Shown piece by piece: positions 7,325-15,749 of a stretch of 37,807 nucleotides of DNA. The stretch is from JAQBDA01 sp041301185 (GTDB lineage: Bacteria > Chloroflexota > Anaerolineae > Anaerolineales > UBA4823). Where the stretch lies: the NCBI GenBank assembly GCA_041301185.1, contig JBFYSV010000050.1, positions 1 to 37,807 of the forward strand, in the 5' to 3' direction. The position numbers and the translations under genes were made by a program. The notes beneath the pieces were generated by a model that saw nothing but the letters and a program-made list of their open reading frames with translations, was not told the origin of the DNA and did no database searches. How positions within the stretch are numbered: position 1 is the first letter of the stretch; the number at the start of each line of letters is the position of its first letter.

Positions 7325-8218
7325 TCAGTCGTCGCCCCCGGTTTTTTCTGCAAAGATGCCCAGGTGATTGCCAACCGGCCTTTGCCTGCCCGGAATCTGG
7401 TGCTCGATGGGGGAGTTGAGCAATTCGGGTTTGCCGTTGGCATCCATCTTGACCAGGGTAGTTGATCCGCCTCCATCCAGGTTCATGCCAAAATAACCGC
7501 CCTGTTCCAGGATAATCTCGCCCAGCTCAACCAGGGTGGCACCCTGGCTGTAGCGGGGTTGGCGACCATCCACCACAACAATGATCAATCGTTTCCCGGC
7601 TTTGTCCAGGGCAATGGCAGTGCGCGGCTGAGGCTCGCTGTCCAGGCTGGTCACCAGGCGACCTTGTTCCACCAGCATCAGGTTCCCTGAAATGGCATTG
7701 TGAATTCTTCCAATCGGGGTGTTGAACCGTGCCCGGTTGGTCCGGGCGATATATAGCACCGGTTCAGCATCGGTGGGGTCTGAGTAAGCCGTACCCTGTG
7801 AAGCGGCATATCCGATAGGATCCACCCGGTCACCGCTATGAGGGTAATAATCGAAGATGTTGTTGGACCACCAGGGGGTGAAACCGTCCCCATTGATAGC
7901 AAGCTGGACCCGGAACTCCCTCAAAAACTGGGAGGTCGTGCGCGCTGTGAGGGGGAGTTCCTTGTCTGGATCGCCAGGTGTGACTAAAAAACCGATACCG
8001 GGTTGCTGCAAATCCACCGTGACGATATGGATGACCATTGGTCGTGGCGATTGGCGCACCTGGCGCACGTATTCAATCCCCTTGAAGAGAGTCTGGTTGG
8101 CTGGCCTCGGCTGGGGATGGAGGTTTACCCATGCGTAGGCAGCAACGATGGAAAAAACCGAACCTACCAGGCAGGCAACCCCTGCCAGGATTACCATAAG
8201 ACTGATTTTGCGCGCCAT
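7325..8218 (-). CDS. Membrane-anchored phosphodiester glycosidase (NAGPA-domain) protein
   Basis: 297 residues. Residues 5-28 are a hydrophobic signal anchor; the rest should be extracytoplasmic. The NAGPA domain (phosphodiester glycosidase; N-acetylglucosamine-1-phosphodiester alpha-N-acetylglucosaminidase-like, about 60-290) is shown by AINGDGF (107-113), PRTAIALD (198-205), VVVDGRQPRYSQG (214-226), NLDGGGSTTLV (246-256) and the terminal RPVGNHLGIF. Family members cleave sugar-phosphodiester linkages. Here this could trim a surface glycan or phosphoglycan (inference). ATG 8218 is chosen, two bases after the upstream stop, because GGAG lies 8 bases upstream and the signal anchor begins there. 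A start at 8242 would add eight residues inside the previous gene. It follows the WD40 lipoprotein gene directly, implying one operon. Confidence 0.83.
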   Translation of the reverse strand: MARKISLMVILAGVACLVGSVFSIVAAYAWVNLHPQPRPANQTLFKGIEYVRQVRQSPRPMVIHIVTVDLQQPGIGFLVTPGDPDKELPLTARTTSQFLREFRVQLAINGDGFTPWWSNNIFDYYPHSGDRVDPIGYAASQGTAYSDPTDAEPVLYIARTNRARFNTPIGRIHNAISGNLMLVEQGRLVTSLDSEPQPRTAIALDKAGKRLIIVVVDGRQPRYSQGATLVELGEIILEQGGYFGMNLDGGGSTTLVKMDANGKPELLNSPIEHQIPGRQRPVGNHLGIFAEKTGGDD

Positions 8219-8220
8219 GG

Positions 8221-9678
8221 TTATTGCTCCGGCACCTCCCACAGGCGGATAGTGGTATCGTCTGCGCCGGCTGCCAGCAGGGTTCCATCCGGCGAAAAAT
8301 CGAGGCTGTTGACACGGCTGGTATGCCCGATCAGGGTTGCCAGCTGCTTGACCGGAATCTCCCCTGCATCATCAGGTGCAGGCATCTCCCATAGCCTGAT
8401 TTTCCCATCCGCGCCGCCAGTAGCCAACAGTTTGCCATCGGGTGAGAATGCCAGGGTATTGATCGATCCCTGGTGCGCACCGCTGATCTCTTGCTCCTTC
8501 CAATCAGTGGTTTGCCAGATTCGGATTGAGCCATCCTCAATTCCAGCCACCAGAAGCGTCCCTCCGGGTGGGAAAGCGATGGTATTGGCTTGCTCCTCAC
8601 CAAGATCGAGGATTTGAAGCCATTTCCCATCAGCAATCTGCCAGATGCGGACCATACCGGTCGATTCGCACCACGCCAGAGCCAGCCCGCTGGGGGAGTA
8701 AGTCAGATCAAGGATGCGTCCCATGCCTTCATCGATCACGCGGAGCAGCGAGCCATCCGAGACGCGCCACTGGCGAACTGTAAAATCATCCGACCCGCTG
8801 GCGAGACTGTTTCCATCTGGCGAGAAGACCACTTTATTTACCCACCCGCCGTGCCCTTGCAGGTTGTGGAGCAGGCTGCCGTTAGAGACCCGCCAGATGC
8901 GAACAATCCCATCATCCGAACCCGTAGCAATCAGCTGGTTATTGGGCGAGAAGGCGAGGCTCAGGATGGGGAATGGGTGACCCTGCATGGTGCGCAGCAA
9001 CGCGCTCTGCTGGACGCTCCACAGCCGCAAGGTATTATCTGTGGAGCCGGAAGCCAGCAAGCGCCCATCGGGTGAAAACCTGACACTCAACACCTTGCCG
9101 CGGTGCCCTTCGAAGGTGTCCCTTTCAGGAAAGGATGGAATCCGGCTGGGTGTTGGCGGCGGGCAGGCTGGGAGCTTATCCGGCGCTTGGTACGGCACGT
9201 CAAGCCGGTTGTTCGTTCGATCGCTTTCGCGAACCCGCTGGGCGGGATCGATCACCAGGCTGTTCTGAGGCAAGTAACCCGGAAACCACAGCGAAAGGCT
9301 ATCCCCGGCTGCCAGCCCGGACTGGATCGTGTGGTCTAGATCGTTCAACTGGATTGAAAAGAGACCTGAGCCAGCCACCCCATTGTTCTTGAGCGTCACC
9401 CGGATGCCAATTGGAACACTGGCATCGTAACACTGAGCGGTAACCTCGGTCTCAAATATCATTGAGATCGCCACCAGGTCGGGCAAGGGAATATCTGTAA
9501 GGGTGGCGACAGGTGAGGCTGGTAGAGGTGAGCTAAGCGGCGTACTGCCGTTCGTGGAACTACAAGCAGTGACCAACGCCAAGAGAGCGCAGGCCACGAG
9601 ATAGAAGGTGATGGAGCGGGAAAGAGCTCTAGAGTTGGGCCTGGTTTTCTCCGGCGCGCATGGCGTTAAAGGCTGCAA
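8221..9678 (-). CDS. Lipoprotein with CARDB-like domain and seven-bladed WD40 propeller
   Basis: 485 residues. Residues 21-38 are a lipoprotein signal sequence ending in the lipobox VTAC, with Cys39 as lipidation site. Residues about 65-162 resemble a CARDB/Ig-like domain (DLVAISMIF... RVTLKNNG... IDPAQRVRESDRTNNRL). After a proline-rich linker, residues 189-485 contain seven WD40 repeats (typical unit GH..V..V.FSPDG..LASGS.D.T.RLW), enough for one closed propeller; repeats 4 and 5 are the most degenerate. It is probably an outward-facing protein-interaction scaffold; no catalytic motif is visible. It overlaps the preceding YqhQ-like gene by 50 bases and precedes the phosphodiester glycosidase by 2 bases, suggesting translational coupling. 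No better in-frame start gives an intact signal peptide. Confidence 0.82.
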   Translation of the reverse strand: MQPLTPCAPEKTRPNSRALSRSITFYLVACALLALVTACSSTNGSTPLSSPLPASPVATLTDIPLPDLVAISMIFETEVTAQCYDASVPIGIRVTLKNNGVAGSGLFSIQLNDLDHTIQSGLAAGDSLSLWFPGYLPQNSLVIDPAQRVRESDRTNNRLDVPYQAPDKLPACPPPTPSRIPSFPERDTFEGHRGKVLSVRFSPDGRLLASGSTDNTLRLWSVQQSALLRTMQGHPFPILSLAFSPNNQLIATGSDDGIVRIWRVSNGSLLHNLQGHGGWVNKVVFSPDGNSLASGSDDFTVRQWRVSDGSLLRVIDEGMGRILDLTYSPSGLALAWCESTGMVRIWQIADGKWLQILDLGEEQANTIAFPPGGTLLVAGIEDGSIRIWQTTDWKEQEISGAHQGSINTLAFSPDGKLLATGGADGKIRLWEMPAPDDAGEIPVKQLATLIGHTSRVNSLDFSPDGTLLAAGADDTTIRLWEVPEQ

Positions 9679-10513
9679 TCGAAACCTCCAGCATCTCCAG
9701 GCTGGGTTCGCGTGTGGTCAAATTTTGCAGCGCCAGGTTTGGCTTGACCAGCAGGCGCACGGGGGTGAAATCCATGTGATTGGCAGTCCAGCGCAGGTAT
9801 TCGTAGGCAATCCCTGCCAGCACAGGGATCAATATGATCCGGCTGATCAGGCGCCAGATCAGAGGCATTGGGCCGAGAAATGAGAATACAATGATCGACA
9901 GAAATACCAGGGTCAGCAGGAAAGCCGTTCCACAACGCGGGTGTTGCAGAGAGAAGCGGGTTACGTTCTCTGGGGTTAGCTCCGCGCCAGCCTCAAATGC
10001 GTTGATCGTCTTGTGTTCTGCGCCGTGGTAAGCAAATACCCGGCGGATGTCAGGGATGAAGCCTACCCCCCAGATATACCCCACTAACAGGGCTAAGCGC
10101 ATGACCCCTTCGGTGATATTGCCCCACCAGGAATTCACGCCGGTGAGATACTCAACGAGCTGGCCGATAGCGGCCGGGAGAAGAAAGAAAAAGCCGATTC
10201 CTAAACTCAAAGACAGCGCCAGGGTCAGGTACAGGGCGGGTCCTTCGAGTTTTTGATCCTCGTCAGTTTGCACATTGGCAGAAAGGGTCAGGGCGCGCAT
10301 GCCCAATCCCAGGGCATCCCACAGGACTATGCTGCCCCGCAGGAAGGGGATCTTGGCGATTTTACTTTTATAGATCCCAGACGGGGGTTCCGTGTGAACA
10401 ACGATCTTATTGTCAGGGGCGCGCATGGCGATGGCGCAGGCGTTTTTGCCGCGCATCATCACACCTTCGATCACCGCCTGGCCTCCGTATGTGGGTAGTT
10501 TTATCTCGTCCAT
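9629..10513 (-). CDS. yqhQ: YqhQ-like DUF1385 membrane protein
   Basis: 294 residues. The N-terminus carries the family signature YGGQAVIEGVMMRG (9-22). Other DUF1385 hallmarks are FLRGSIVLWDALGLGMRAL (57-75), AYHGAEHKTINAFEAGAEL (about 161-179) and HPRCGTAFLL. Four or so hydrophobic segments (about 94-120, 136-155, 193-212, 216-240) make it an inner-membrane protein. Its role is unknown; it is widespread in Firmicutes and Chloroflexi. Its 3' end overlaps the WD40 lipoprotein gene by 50 bases. The M20 dipeptidase gene lies 31 bases upstream on the same strand, so all four minus-strand genes may be one operon. Confidence 0.87.
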   Translation of the reverse strand: MDEIKLPTYGGQAVIEGVMMRGKNACAIAMRAPDNKIVVHTEPPSGIYKSKIAKIPFLRGSIVLWDALGLGMRALTLSANVQTDEDQKLEGPALYLTLALSLSLGIGFFFLLPAAIGQLVEYLTGVNSWWGNITEGVMRLALLVGYIWGVGFIPDIRRVFAYHGAEHKTINAFEAGAELTPENVTRFSLQHPRCGTAFLLTLVFLSIIVFSFLGPMPLIWRLISRIILIPVLAGIAYEYLRWTANHMDFTPVRLLVKPNLALQNLTTREPSLEMLEVSIAAFNAMRAGENQAQL

Positions 10514-10544
10514 AGTCTCCGATACCAGTTCATCAATAAATTCT

Positions 10545-11918
10545 TTACGCCAGGTTATACAGGAAATGGATCAGAGTATCGATCCCCCGGTACCAGGTGG
10601 GCAGGTGCAATTTCTCATTGGGAGAATGGAAATTGTCGTCCGGTAGTCCGAACCCCGCGTTCACCGACTCGATCCCTAGAAGCTGCTGGAATTGGGCTAC
10701 CACCGGAACGCTGCCACCCTCCCGGCGGAAGATGGGGCGCATGCCCCACACCTGCTCCATTGCTCGGGACATCGCTTCGACACCGGGAGAATGCCGGTCT
10801 GAGATGGATGCCGGACCGCCAGCCATTTTGATGAGCTGGTATTGCACGGTCTTGGGGGCATTCTCTTCCAGGTAGCGCAGCATTTGCTGGTGCACTTCTT
10901 CTGGATCCTGGTCTGGCACCAGCCGGCAAGATATCTTTGCCATTGCCTGGGCAGGCAGGACGGTTTTTGATCCCTCCCCGGTAAAGCCGGAGAGCAAGCC
11001 GTTCACCTCCAGGGTTGGGCGAGCGCCGAGGCGCTCTACCAGGGTGTAACCAGCCTCGCCCCACAGCTCTTTTGCTCCGGTTTGGCTCTTGAGGACAGCT
11101 TCGGTCACCGGCAGGCGGGCAAGGTCGGCGCGCTCTTCGGCATCCAGCGGGCGGACCTTGTCGTAGAACCCCGGCAGGGTAATTCGCCCCTCAGCATCGT
11201 GCATCCCGGCGATCAGCTCGCTCAGCACCTGGGCCGGGTTGTGCACTACACCGCCAAAGATACCGGAATGGAGATCGTGATCCGGACCAGTCAGGCGCAG
11301 CTCAAAGTAAGCCAGGCCGCGCAGGGCATACGTGATGGTGGGAACGTCTGCAGATAGGATGCCAGAATCGGGGTTGAGGGCGAAATCGCTCGCCAGCAGG
11401 TCTTTATGCGAGCGGATGAACTGCCCCAGGCTGGGCGAGCCGATTTCCTCCTCGCCTTCGATGATGAATTTGACATTCACCGGCAGGCGGTTGGTTTTCA
11501 AGATCGCCTCAATGGCTGCCAGGGAGGCCATCACCTGCCCTTTCATGTCGCTGGCGCCGCGGGCATATAGGTTCTCGCCGCGAATGGTTGGCTCGAACGC
11601 GCCGCTGACCCATAATTCGAGCGGCTCTGCAGGTTGGACATCATAATGACCATATACCAGCACCGTCGGCGCACTTGACCCGGCAGCCGTGTGCTCGCCA
11701 TATACAACCGGATGACCACCAGTTGGGAGAATCTGCACCCCGGCGATGCCGATACTGCGCAGCTTGCTAGCCACCCACTCGGCGGTGCGGAGCATATCCT
11801 GCTTGTTTTCAGGATATGTAGAAATGGAGGGTATTCTCAACAGGTCATTTAGCTCGTCGAGAAAGCGCCCCCGGTGATCGTGGGCGTACTGGATGGCAGG
11901 TGCATGCTGTTCGGTCAT
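10545..11918 (-). CDS. M20-family dipeptidase
   Basis: 457 residues, cytoplasmic, a normal length for M20 dipeptidases of the carnosinase/ArgE-like branch. Di-zinc ligands and catalytic residues are visible: VYGHYDV (His91, Asp93), RGASDMKG (Asp124), EGEEEIGS (154-161, catalytic Glu plus bridging Glu), NPDSG (Asp184) and the C-terminal DDNFHSPNE histidine. The dimerisation (lid) segment around GPDHDLHSGIFGG (211-223) is typical. Expected reaction: hydrolysis of di- or short peptides. The start is set by GAGGAG seven or eight bases before ATG 11918; an upstream ATG at 11966 would add 16 poorly conserved residues. It is divergent from tlyA. Confidence 0.9.
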   Translation of the reverse strand: MTEQHAPAIQYAHDHRGRFLDELNDLLRIPSISTYPENKQDMLRTAEWVASKLRSIGIAGVQILPTGGHPVVYGEHTAAGSSAPTVLVYGHYDVQPAEPLELWVSGAFEPTIRGENLYARGASDMKGQVMASLAAIEAILKTNRLPVNVKFIIEGEEEIGSPSLGQFIRSHKDLLASDFALNPDSGILSADVPTITYALRGLAYFELRLTGPDHDLHSGIFGGVVHNPAQVLSELIAGMHDAEGRITLPGFYDKVRPLDAEERADLARLPVTEAVLKSQTGAKELWGEAGYTLVERLGARPTLEVNGLLSGFTGEGSKTVLPAQAMAKISCRLVPDQDPEEVHQQMLRYLEENAPKTVQYQLIKMAGGPASISDRHSPGVEAMSRAMEQVWGMRPIFRREGGSVPVVAQFQQLLGIESVNAGFGLPDDNFHSPNEKLHLPTWYRGIDTLIHFLYNLA

Positions 11919-11957
11919 GGAATTCTCCTCGTTAATCGGTATTCCCTCACAGATGAA

Positions 11958-11963
11958 ATTATA
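11958..11963 (-). promoter_or_regulatory. -10 element upstream of the dipeptidase gene
   Basis: A perfect TATAAT on the minus strand (11963-11958), directly preceded by GTG. It predicts a transcript start near 11951 and a leader of about 33 bases containing the GAGGAG ribosome binding site. No good -35 box was found 16-18 bases upstream. Confidence 0.5.
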
Positions 11964-12029
11964 CACTCCTTGGGGGATTTCTGGTCTGGTGGGGCTTAGA
12001 TTTTGATGAGAGACTGAAATGATGGCTGG

Positions 12030-12038
12030 TGTTAAAAT
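12030..12038 (+). promoter_or_regulatory. Extended -10 promoter of tlyA (leaderless)
   Basis: TGTTAAAAT (TGn plus TAAAAT at 12033-12038) ends six bases before the GTG start codon at 12045, placing the transcript start on or next to it. A weak -35 candidate (GAGACT, 12010-12015) lies 17 bases upstream. Confidence 0.5.
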
Positions 12039-12044
12039 ATCATA

Positions 12045-12863
12045 GTGAAGAAACAGCGGGTAGATCTATTACTGGTCGAGCGCGGCCTGGCGGAGAGCCG
12101 CTCGCAGGCGCAGCGTCTGGTGATGGCAGGCCAGGTGCGCTGTGATGGGCAGATAGTGCTCAAGCCCTCCCAAAACGTGCCTGCTGGCGCTGAGCTGGTG
12201 GTGGACCAGGGGCCGCGCTATGTATCCCGCGGCGGGGAAAAGCTGGAAGCCGCGCTGGAGGGGTTTTCGATCCGGGTTGATGGCTGGGTGTGCGCGGATG
12301 TGGGGGCATCTACCGGCGGGTTCACGGATTGCCTGCTGCAATCCGGTGCAGCCCGCGTCTATGCTATCGATGTGGGTCAGGGCATCCTGCACTGGAAGCT
12401 GCGCCAGGACGGGCGGGTGGTTCTGCTGGAAAAAACCAACGCCCGCTTTTTAGAGCGCCTGCTGGAACCGGTTGACCTGGTGACGGTTGATGCCTCTTTT
12501 ATCTCCTTGAAATTGCTCCTGCCCGTGGTGTGCGGCTGGATCAAACCCCCTGCTTCTGAGATATCGCCGGGTGGCACTGTCCTGGCCCTGATCAAGCCGC
12601 AGTTCGAGGCCGGGCGCAGGCAGACAGCCCGCGGTGACGGGGTGATCCGCGATGCAGCCGTCCACCGCCAGGTGCTGGATGATGTGCTCGGCTTTGTCCA
12701 GTTCAGTGGATATGGCGTGCAGGGGTTGATCCCTTCCCCGCTCCTGGGTCCGAAGGGCAATGTTGAGTTCCTGGTCTGGCTGGTCTATCCTGGCGCGCCG
12801 AGGGAGGACCTGGAGCCCCTTATTGAGCAAGCCCTCGGTGCGGCCTTGCAGTCACGCGTGTGA
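12045..12863 (+). CDS. tlyA: TlyA-family rRNA 2'-O-methyltransferase / hemolysin A homologue
   Basis: 272 residues with a GTG start. Residues 1-65 form an S4 RNA-binding domain (RVDLLLVERGLAESRSQAQ, RYVSRGGEKL). Residues 66-270 are an FtsJ/RrmJ-like SAM methyltransferase with SAM site DVGASTGGFTDCLL (85-98). A K-D-K-E tetrad is readable as Lys66, Asp149 (VDASF), Lys184 (IKPQFE) and Glu241 (NVEFL). In mycobacteria the family methylates ribose 2'-OH in 16S and 23S rRNA. The same family is often annotated as hemolysin A; the intact tetrad favours the methyltransferase role. It starts the long plus-strand gene series, 30 bases before lepA, divergent from the dipeptidase. The GTG is supported by the extended -10 element six bases upstream. 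Confidence 0.9.
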   Translation: MKKQRVDLLLVERGLAESRSQAQRLVMAGQVRCDGQIVLKPSQNVPAGAELVVDQGPRYVSRGGEKLEAALEGFSIRVDGWVCADVGASTGGFTDCLLQSGAARVYAIDVGQGILHWKLRQDGRVVLLEKTNARFLERLLEPVDLVTVDASFISLKLLLPVVCGWIKPPASEISPGGTVLALIKPQFEAGRRQTARGDGVIRDAAVHRQVLDDVLGFVQFSGYGVQGLIPSPLLGPKGNVEFLVWLVYPGAPREDLEPLIEQALGAALQSRV

Positions 12864-12876
12864 GCCAAAAATCGGG

Positions 12877-12882
12877 TATACT
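12877..12882 (+). promoter_or_regulatory. -10 element before lepA (near-leaderless)
   Basis: TATACT (five of six consensus) in the 30-base tlyA-lepA gap. Its predicted transcript start lies about 4-5 bases before the lepA ATG. No convincing -35 box is present, so lepA may rely mainly on read-through from tlyA. Confidence 0.35.
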
Positions 12883-12893
12883 ACATCCCGCCT

Positions 12894-14696
12894 ATGAGCA
12901 CCAAGAATATCCGCAATTTTTGCATTGTTGCCCACATCGACCATGGCAAATCCACCCTGGCTGACCGCATGCTCCAGCTGACCGGCACCATCTCGGACCG
13001 GGACATGACCGAGCAGGTGTTGGACAGCATGGATCTGGAGCGCGAGAAGGGCGTGACGATCAAAGCCTCGGCGGTGCGCATGATGTACACCGGCGCCGGC
13101 GGCGAGCCGTACGAGCTGAACCTGATCGACACCCCCGGGCATGTCGATTTCGGCTACGAGGTCTCGCGCGCCCTGGCTGCCTGCGAGGGCGCCTTGCTGG
13201 TGGTGGACGCCTCGCAAGGTATCGAGGCCCAGACCCTGGCGAACCTGTACATGGCGCTGGATGCTGACCTGGAGATCGTCCCGGTCATCAACAAGATCGA
13301 CCTGCCCGCCGCTCACCCGGACGAGGTGGCGGAGGAGATCAGCAGCCTGCTGGGCACGCCCGCGGACCAGATCATCCGCATCTCCGCCAAGTCGGGGATC
13401 AATATCGCCTCCGTCCTGGACGCCGTCGTAGAACAGGTCCCGCCTCCCCGCGGCGATGAGAACGCACCCCTATCCGCCCTGATTTTTGACTCGCATTACG
13501 ATCCCTACAAGGGTGTAGTCGCCTATATCCGGGTGATGGACGGGCGCATCACCGCCACGGATACACTGCTCCTGATGGTGAGCGGCGCCGAGCTCAAGCC
13601 GATCGAGATTGGCATCTTTGTCCCCAGCCTGAAACCCACCCCCAGCCTGTCGGCCGGCGAGGTGGGCTATGTTGCTACCGGCTTGAAGACTGTGCGCGAG
13701 TGCCGGGTGGGGGATACATTCACCCTGGCAGCCAGACCAACCGGATCTCCCCTGCCGGGCTACCGCCATCCCAAGCCGATGGTTTTCGCGGGAATCTACC
13801 CGGTGGAAGGCGAAGACTACCAGGATCTGAAAGACGCCCTGGAAAAGCTCCAGCTCAACGACGCCTCGCTGGTCTACGAGCCGGAGACTTCCCAGGCACT
13901 GAACTTCGGCTTCCGCTGCGGTTTCCTGGGCATGTTCCACATGGAGATCATCCAGGAACGGCTGGAGCGTGAGTACGACCTGGATATCATCGTCACCGCG
14001 CCGTCGGTCGAATACGAGGTAGTCCTGCGGGACGCCAGCTTAATCCGCATCGACTCTCCGGCGGAGCTGCCCGAAGAAGCCCAGCTGGCTGAGATTCGCG
14101 AGCCGTGGATGAAGATCCAGATTTTCACCCCCACCGAGTTTTACGGGACGGTGATGGACCTGGCGACCAAGCGGCGGGGGGTATTTATCGAACAGGATTA
14201 TCCCGCCCCAGGCCGGGTCCAGCTTAGCTTTGAGATCCCGCTCTCTGAGCTGATCGTCGATTTTTTTGACCAGCTGAAATCCCGCACCCGGGGCTACGCC
14301 TCTTTAGATTACCAGTTTGGCGAATATCGCCCGGACGACCTGGTCAAGCTGGAGATTTTGGTCAATAATGACTCGGTGGATGCCCTGGCTACAATTGTCC
14401 ATCGCGACGACGCCTACCATAAAGGTCAGGCGATCATCTCCCGCCTGAAGGACATCATTCCCCGCCAGCTGTTTGTGGTGCCCATCCAGGCGTACGCTGC
14501 CGGGCGGGTGATCTCTCGGGCGAATGTCAAGGCGATGCGCAAAGACGTCCTGGCAAAATGCTACGGCGGGGATATCACCCGTAAGCGAAAGCTGCTGGAG
14601 AAGCAGAAGCGGGGTAAGAAACGCATGAAGATGGTCGGCAGTGTGGAAATCCCTCAGGAGGCTTTCCTGGCAGTCTTACGCTATGGAGAAGAGTAG
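12894..14696 (+). CDS. lepA: Elongation factor 4 (LepA) GTPase
   Basis: 600 residues, the standard LepA length. GTPase motifs: G1 AHIDHGKST (13-21), switch region EKGVTIKA (51-58), G3 DTPGHVDF (79-86), G4 NKID (133-136). Domains II, III and V follow as in EF-G. The unique C-terminal domain ends in KRKLLEKQKRGKKRMK and an EIPQEAFLAVL segment near the end, both diagnostic of LepA. The protein binds ribosomes and promotes back-translocation or initiation-complex quality control, especially under stress. Its last 14 bases overlap the start of the flippase-like gene, suggesting translational coupling to the envelope genes downstream. No irregularity was seen. Confidence 0.97.
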   Translation: MSTKNIRNFCIVAHIDHGKSTLADRMLQLTGTISDRDMTEQVLDSMDLEREKGVTIKASAVRMMYTGAGGEPYELNLIDTPGHVDFGYEVSRALAACEGALLVVDASQGIEAQTLANLYMALDADLEIVPVINKIDLPAAHPDEVAEEISSLLGTPADQIIRISAKSGINIASVLDAVVEQVPPPRGDENAPLSALIFDSHYDPYKGVVAYIRVMDGRITATDTLLLMVSGAELKPIEIGIFVPSLKPTPSLSAGEVGYVATGLKTVRECRVGDTFTLAARPTGSPLPGYRHPKPMVFAGIYPVEGEDYQDLKDALEKLQLNDASLVYEPETSQALNFGFRCGFLGMFHMEIIQERLEREYDLDIIVTAPSVEYEVVLRDASLIRIDSPAELPEEAQLAEIREPWMKIQIFTPTEFYGTVMDLATKRRGVFIEQDYPAPGRVQLSFEIPLSELIVDFFDQLKSRTRGYASLDYQFGEYRPDDLVKLEILVNNDSVDALATIVHRDDAYHKGQAIISRLKDIIPRQLFVVPIQAYAAGRVISRANVKAMRKDVLAKCYGGDITRKRKLLEKQKRGKKRMKMVGSVEIPQEAFLAVLRYGEE

Positions 14697-15720
14697 CAAC
14701 ACCGCAACCGGTGGCGAGCGGCGCAAGGGTGGGGACTGGCGGCGGATCCTGCCCGGCCTGGCGATCAGTTTGGTATCCCTGATCGTTGTTTTTTATGTTG
14801 CCGACCTGCGCAAGCTACGCGATGCGCTCTTGCTGGCGGATATCCGCCTGATCGCGCTGACCATCACAATGATGGTGACCTGGTTGTTCGTGCGCGGTTT
14901 ATTCTGGCGGACACTGCTCCAGGATAAGGCATCTTACCCGGCGGTCTTCTGGACTCTCAATGAAGGTTACCTGATTAACAACCTGCTGCCCTTCCGTCTG
15001 GGCGAGGTGGCGCGCGCTTTCCTGCTGAGCAAAAAATCTGAGCTGAGCTTTTGGGAGATTCTCTCGACCATTTTTATCGAGCGCATCATGGACATCACCT
15101 ACGCAGTGGGTCTTTTCTTCCTACTGTTGCCTTTTGTAGTCGGAGCGGGCGGACAGCAGCAGACGACCATTCTGATGGGGGTCATGATCGCCCTGGTGTT
15201 TTTATCCCTGTTCTTGCTTGCCCGTAACCGCGAATGGGCTTTGGGCGTCAATGAGAAGATCGGCAAGCGCTGGCCTCCCCTCCAGCGCTTGACAGGCAAG
15301 GTGGTACCCCAGCTGATTGCCGGGCTGGCCGTCCTGACCGACGGCAGGCGGTTTTTAAAGGCGCTGTTCTGGTTAACGCTGGACTGGGTGATTGCCATCT
15401 TTCAATATTATATTCTGGTGCGGGCTTTCATCCCCGAGGCAACCTTGCTCTGGGCGAGCTTTGCCTTGATGGTGGCTGCGCTGGGGATTGCTGCGCCTTC
15501 CTCGCCGGGTGGCGTGGGCGTCTTCGAGGCGGCAATCGTCGGCGCGCTGGCTTTGTTCGGCGTCGATACATCGGTAGCCCTGGCAGCAGCCATCACTGCC
15601 CACCTCATTCAGTACCTGGTCACCGGTGTGCTGGGGGCCTACGCTCTGTTCAAAGACGGCGAGTCGCTCAGCGGCTTGTACCGCCGGGTGCGCCAGATCC
15701 AGCCAACCGGGGAAGGCTGA
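14683..15720 (+). CDS. LPG synthase transmembrane/flippase-like (COG0392) membrane protein
   Basis: 345 residues with about eight transmembrane segments. COG0392/UPF0104 hallmarks are the NNLLPFRLGEVARAFLL block, the ERIMDITYAV block, and AAPSSPGGVGVFEAAIVGALALFG near the C-terminus. Relatives include the flippase half of MprF and membrane domains of archaeal glycosylation proteins; the stand-alone family is usually linked to lipid or polyprenyl-linked sugar handling, though the substrate is seldom proven. Here it precedes sugar-nucleotide, glycosyltransferase and GT-C genes, which fits a lipid-glycan translocation role (inference). ATG 14683 overlaps the lepA stop by 14 bases. The longer reading from GTG 14641 would lie wholly inside lepA and adds no conserved sequence. 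Confidence 0.85.
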   Translation: MEKSSNTATGGERRKGGDWRRILPGLAISLVSLIVVFYVADLRKLRDALLLADIRLIALTITMMVTWLFVRGLFWRTLLQDKASYPAVFWTLNEGYLINNLLPFRLGEVARAFLLSKKSELSFWEILSTIFIERIMDITYAVGLFFLLLPFVVGAGGQQQTTILMGVMIALVFLSLFLLARNREWALGVNEKIGKRWPPLQRLTGKVVPQLIAGLAVLTDGRRFLKALFWLTLDWVIAIFQYYILVRAFIPEATLLWASFALMVAALGIAAPSSPGGVGVFEAAIVGALALFGVDTSVALAAAITAHLIQYLVTGVLGAYALFKDGESLSGLYRRVRQIQPTGEG

Positions 15721-15749
15721 AATCAAAATTACCATGTGGGACTACTTGA

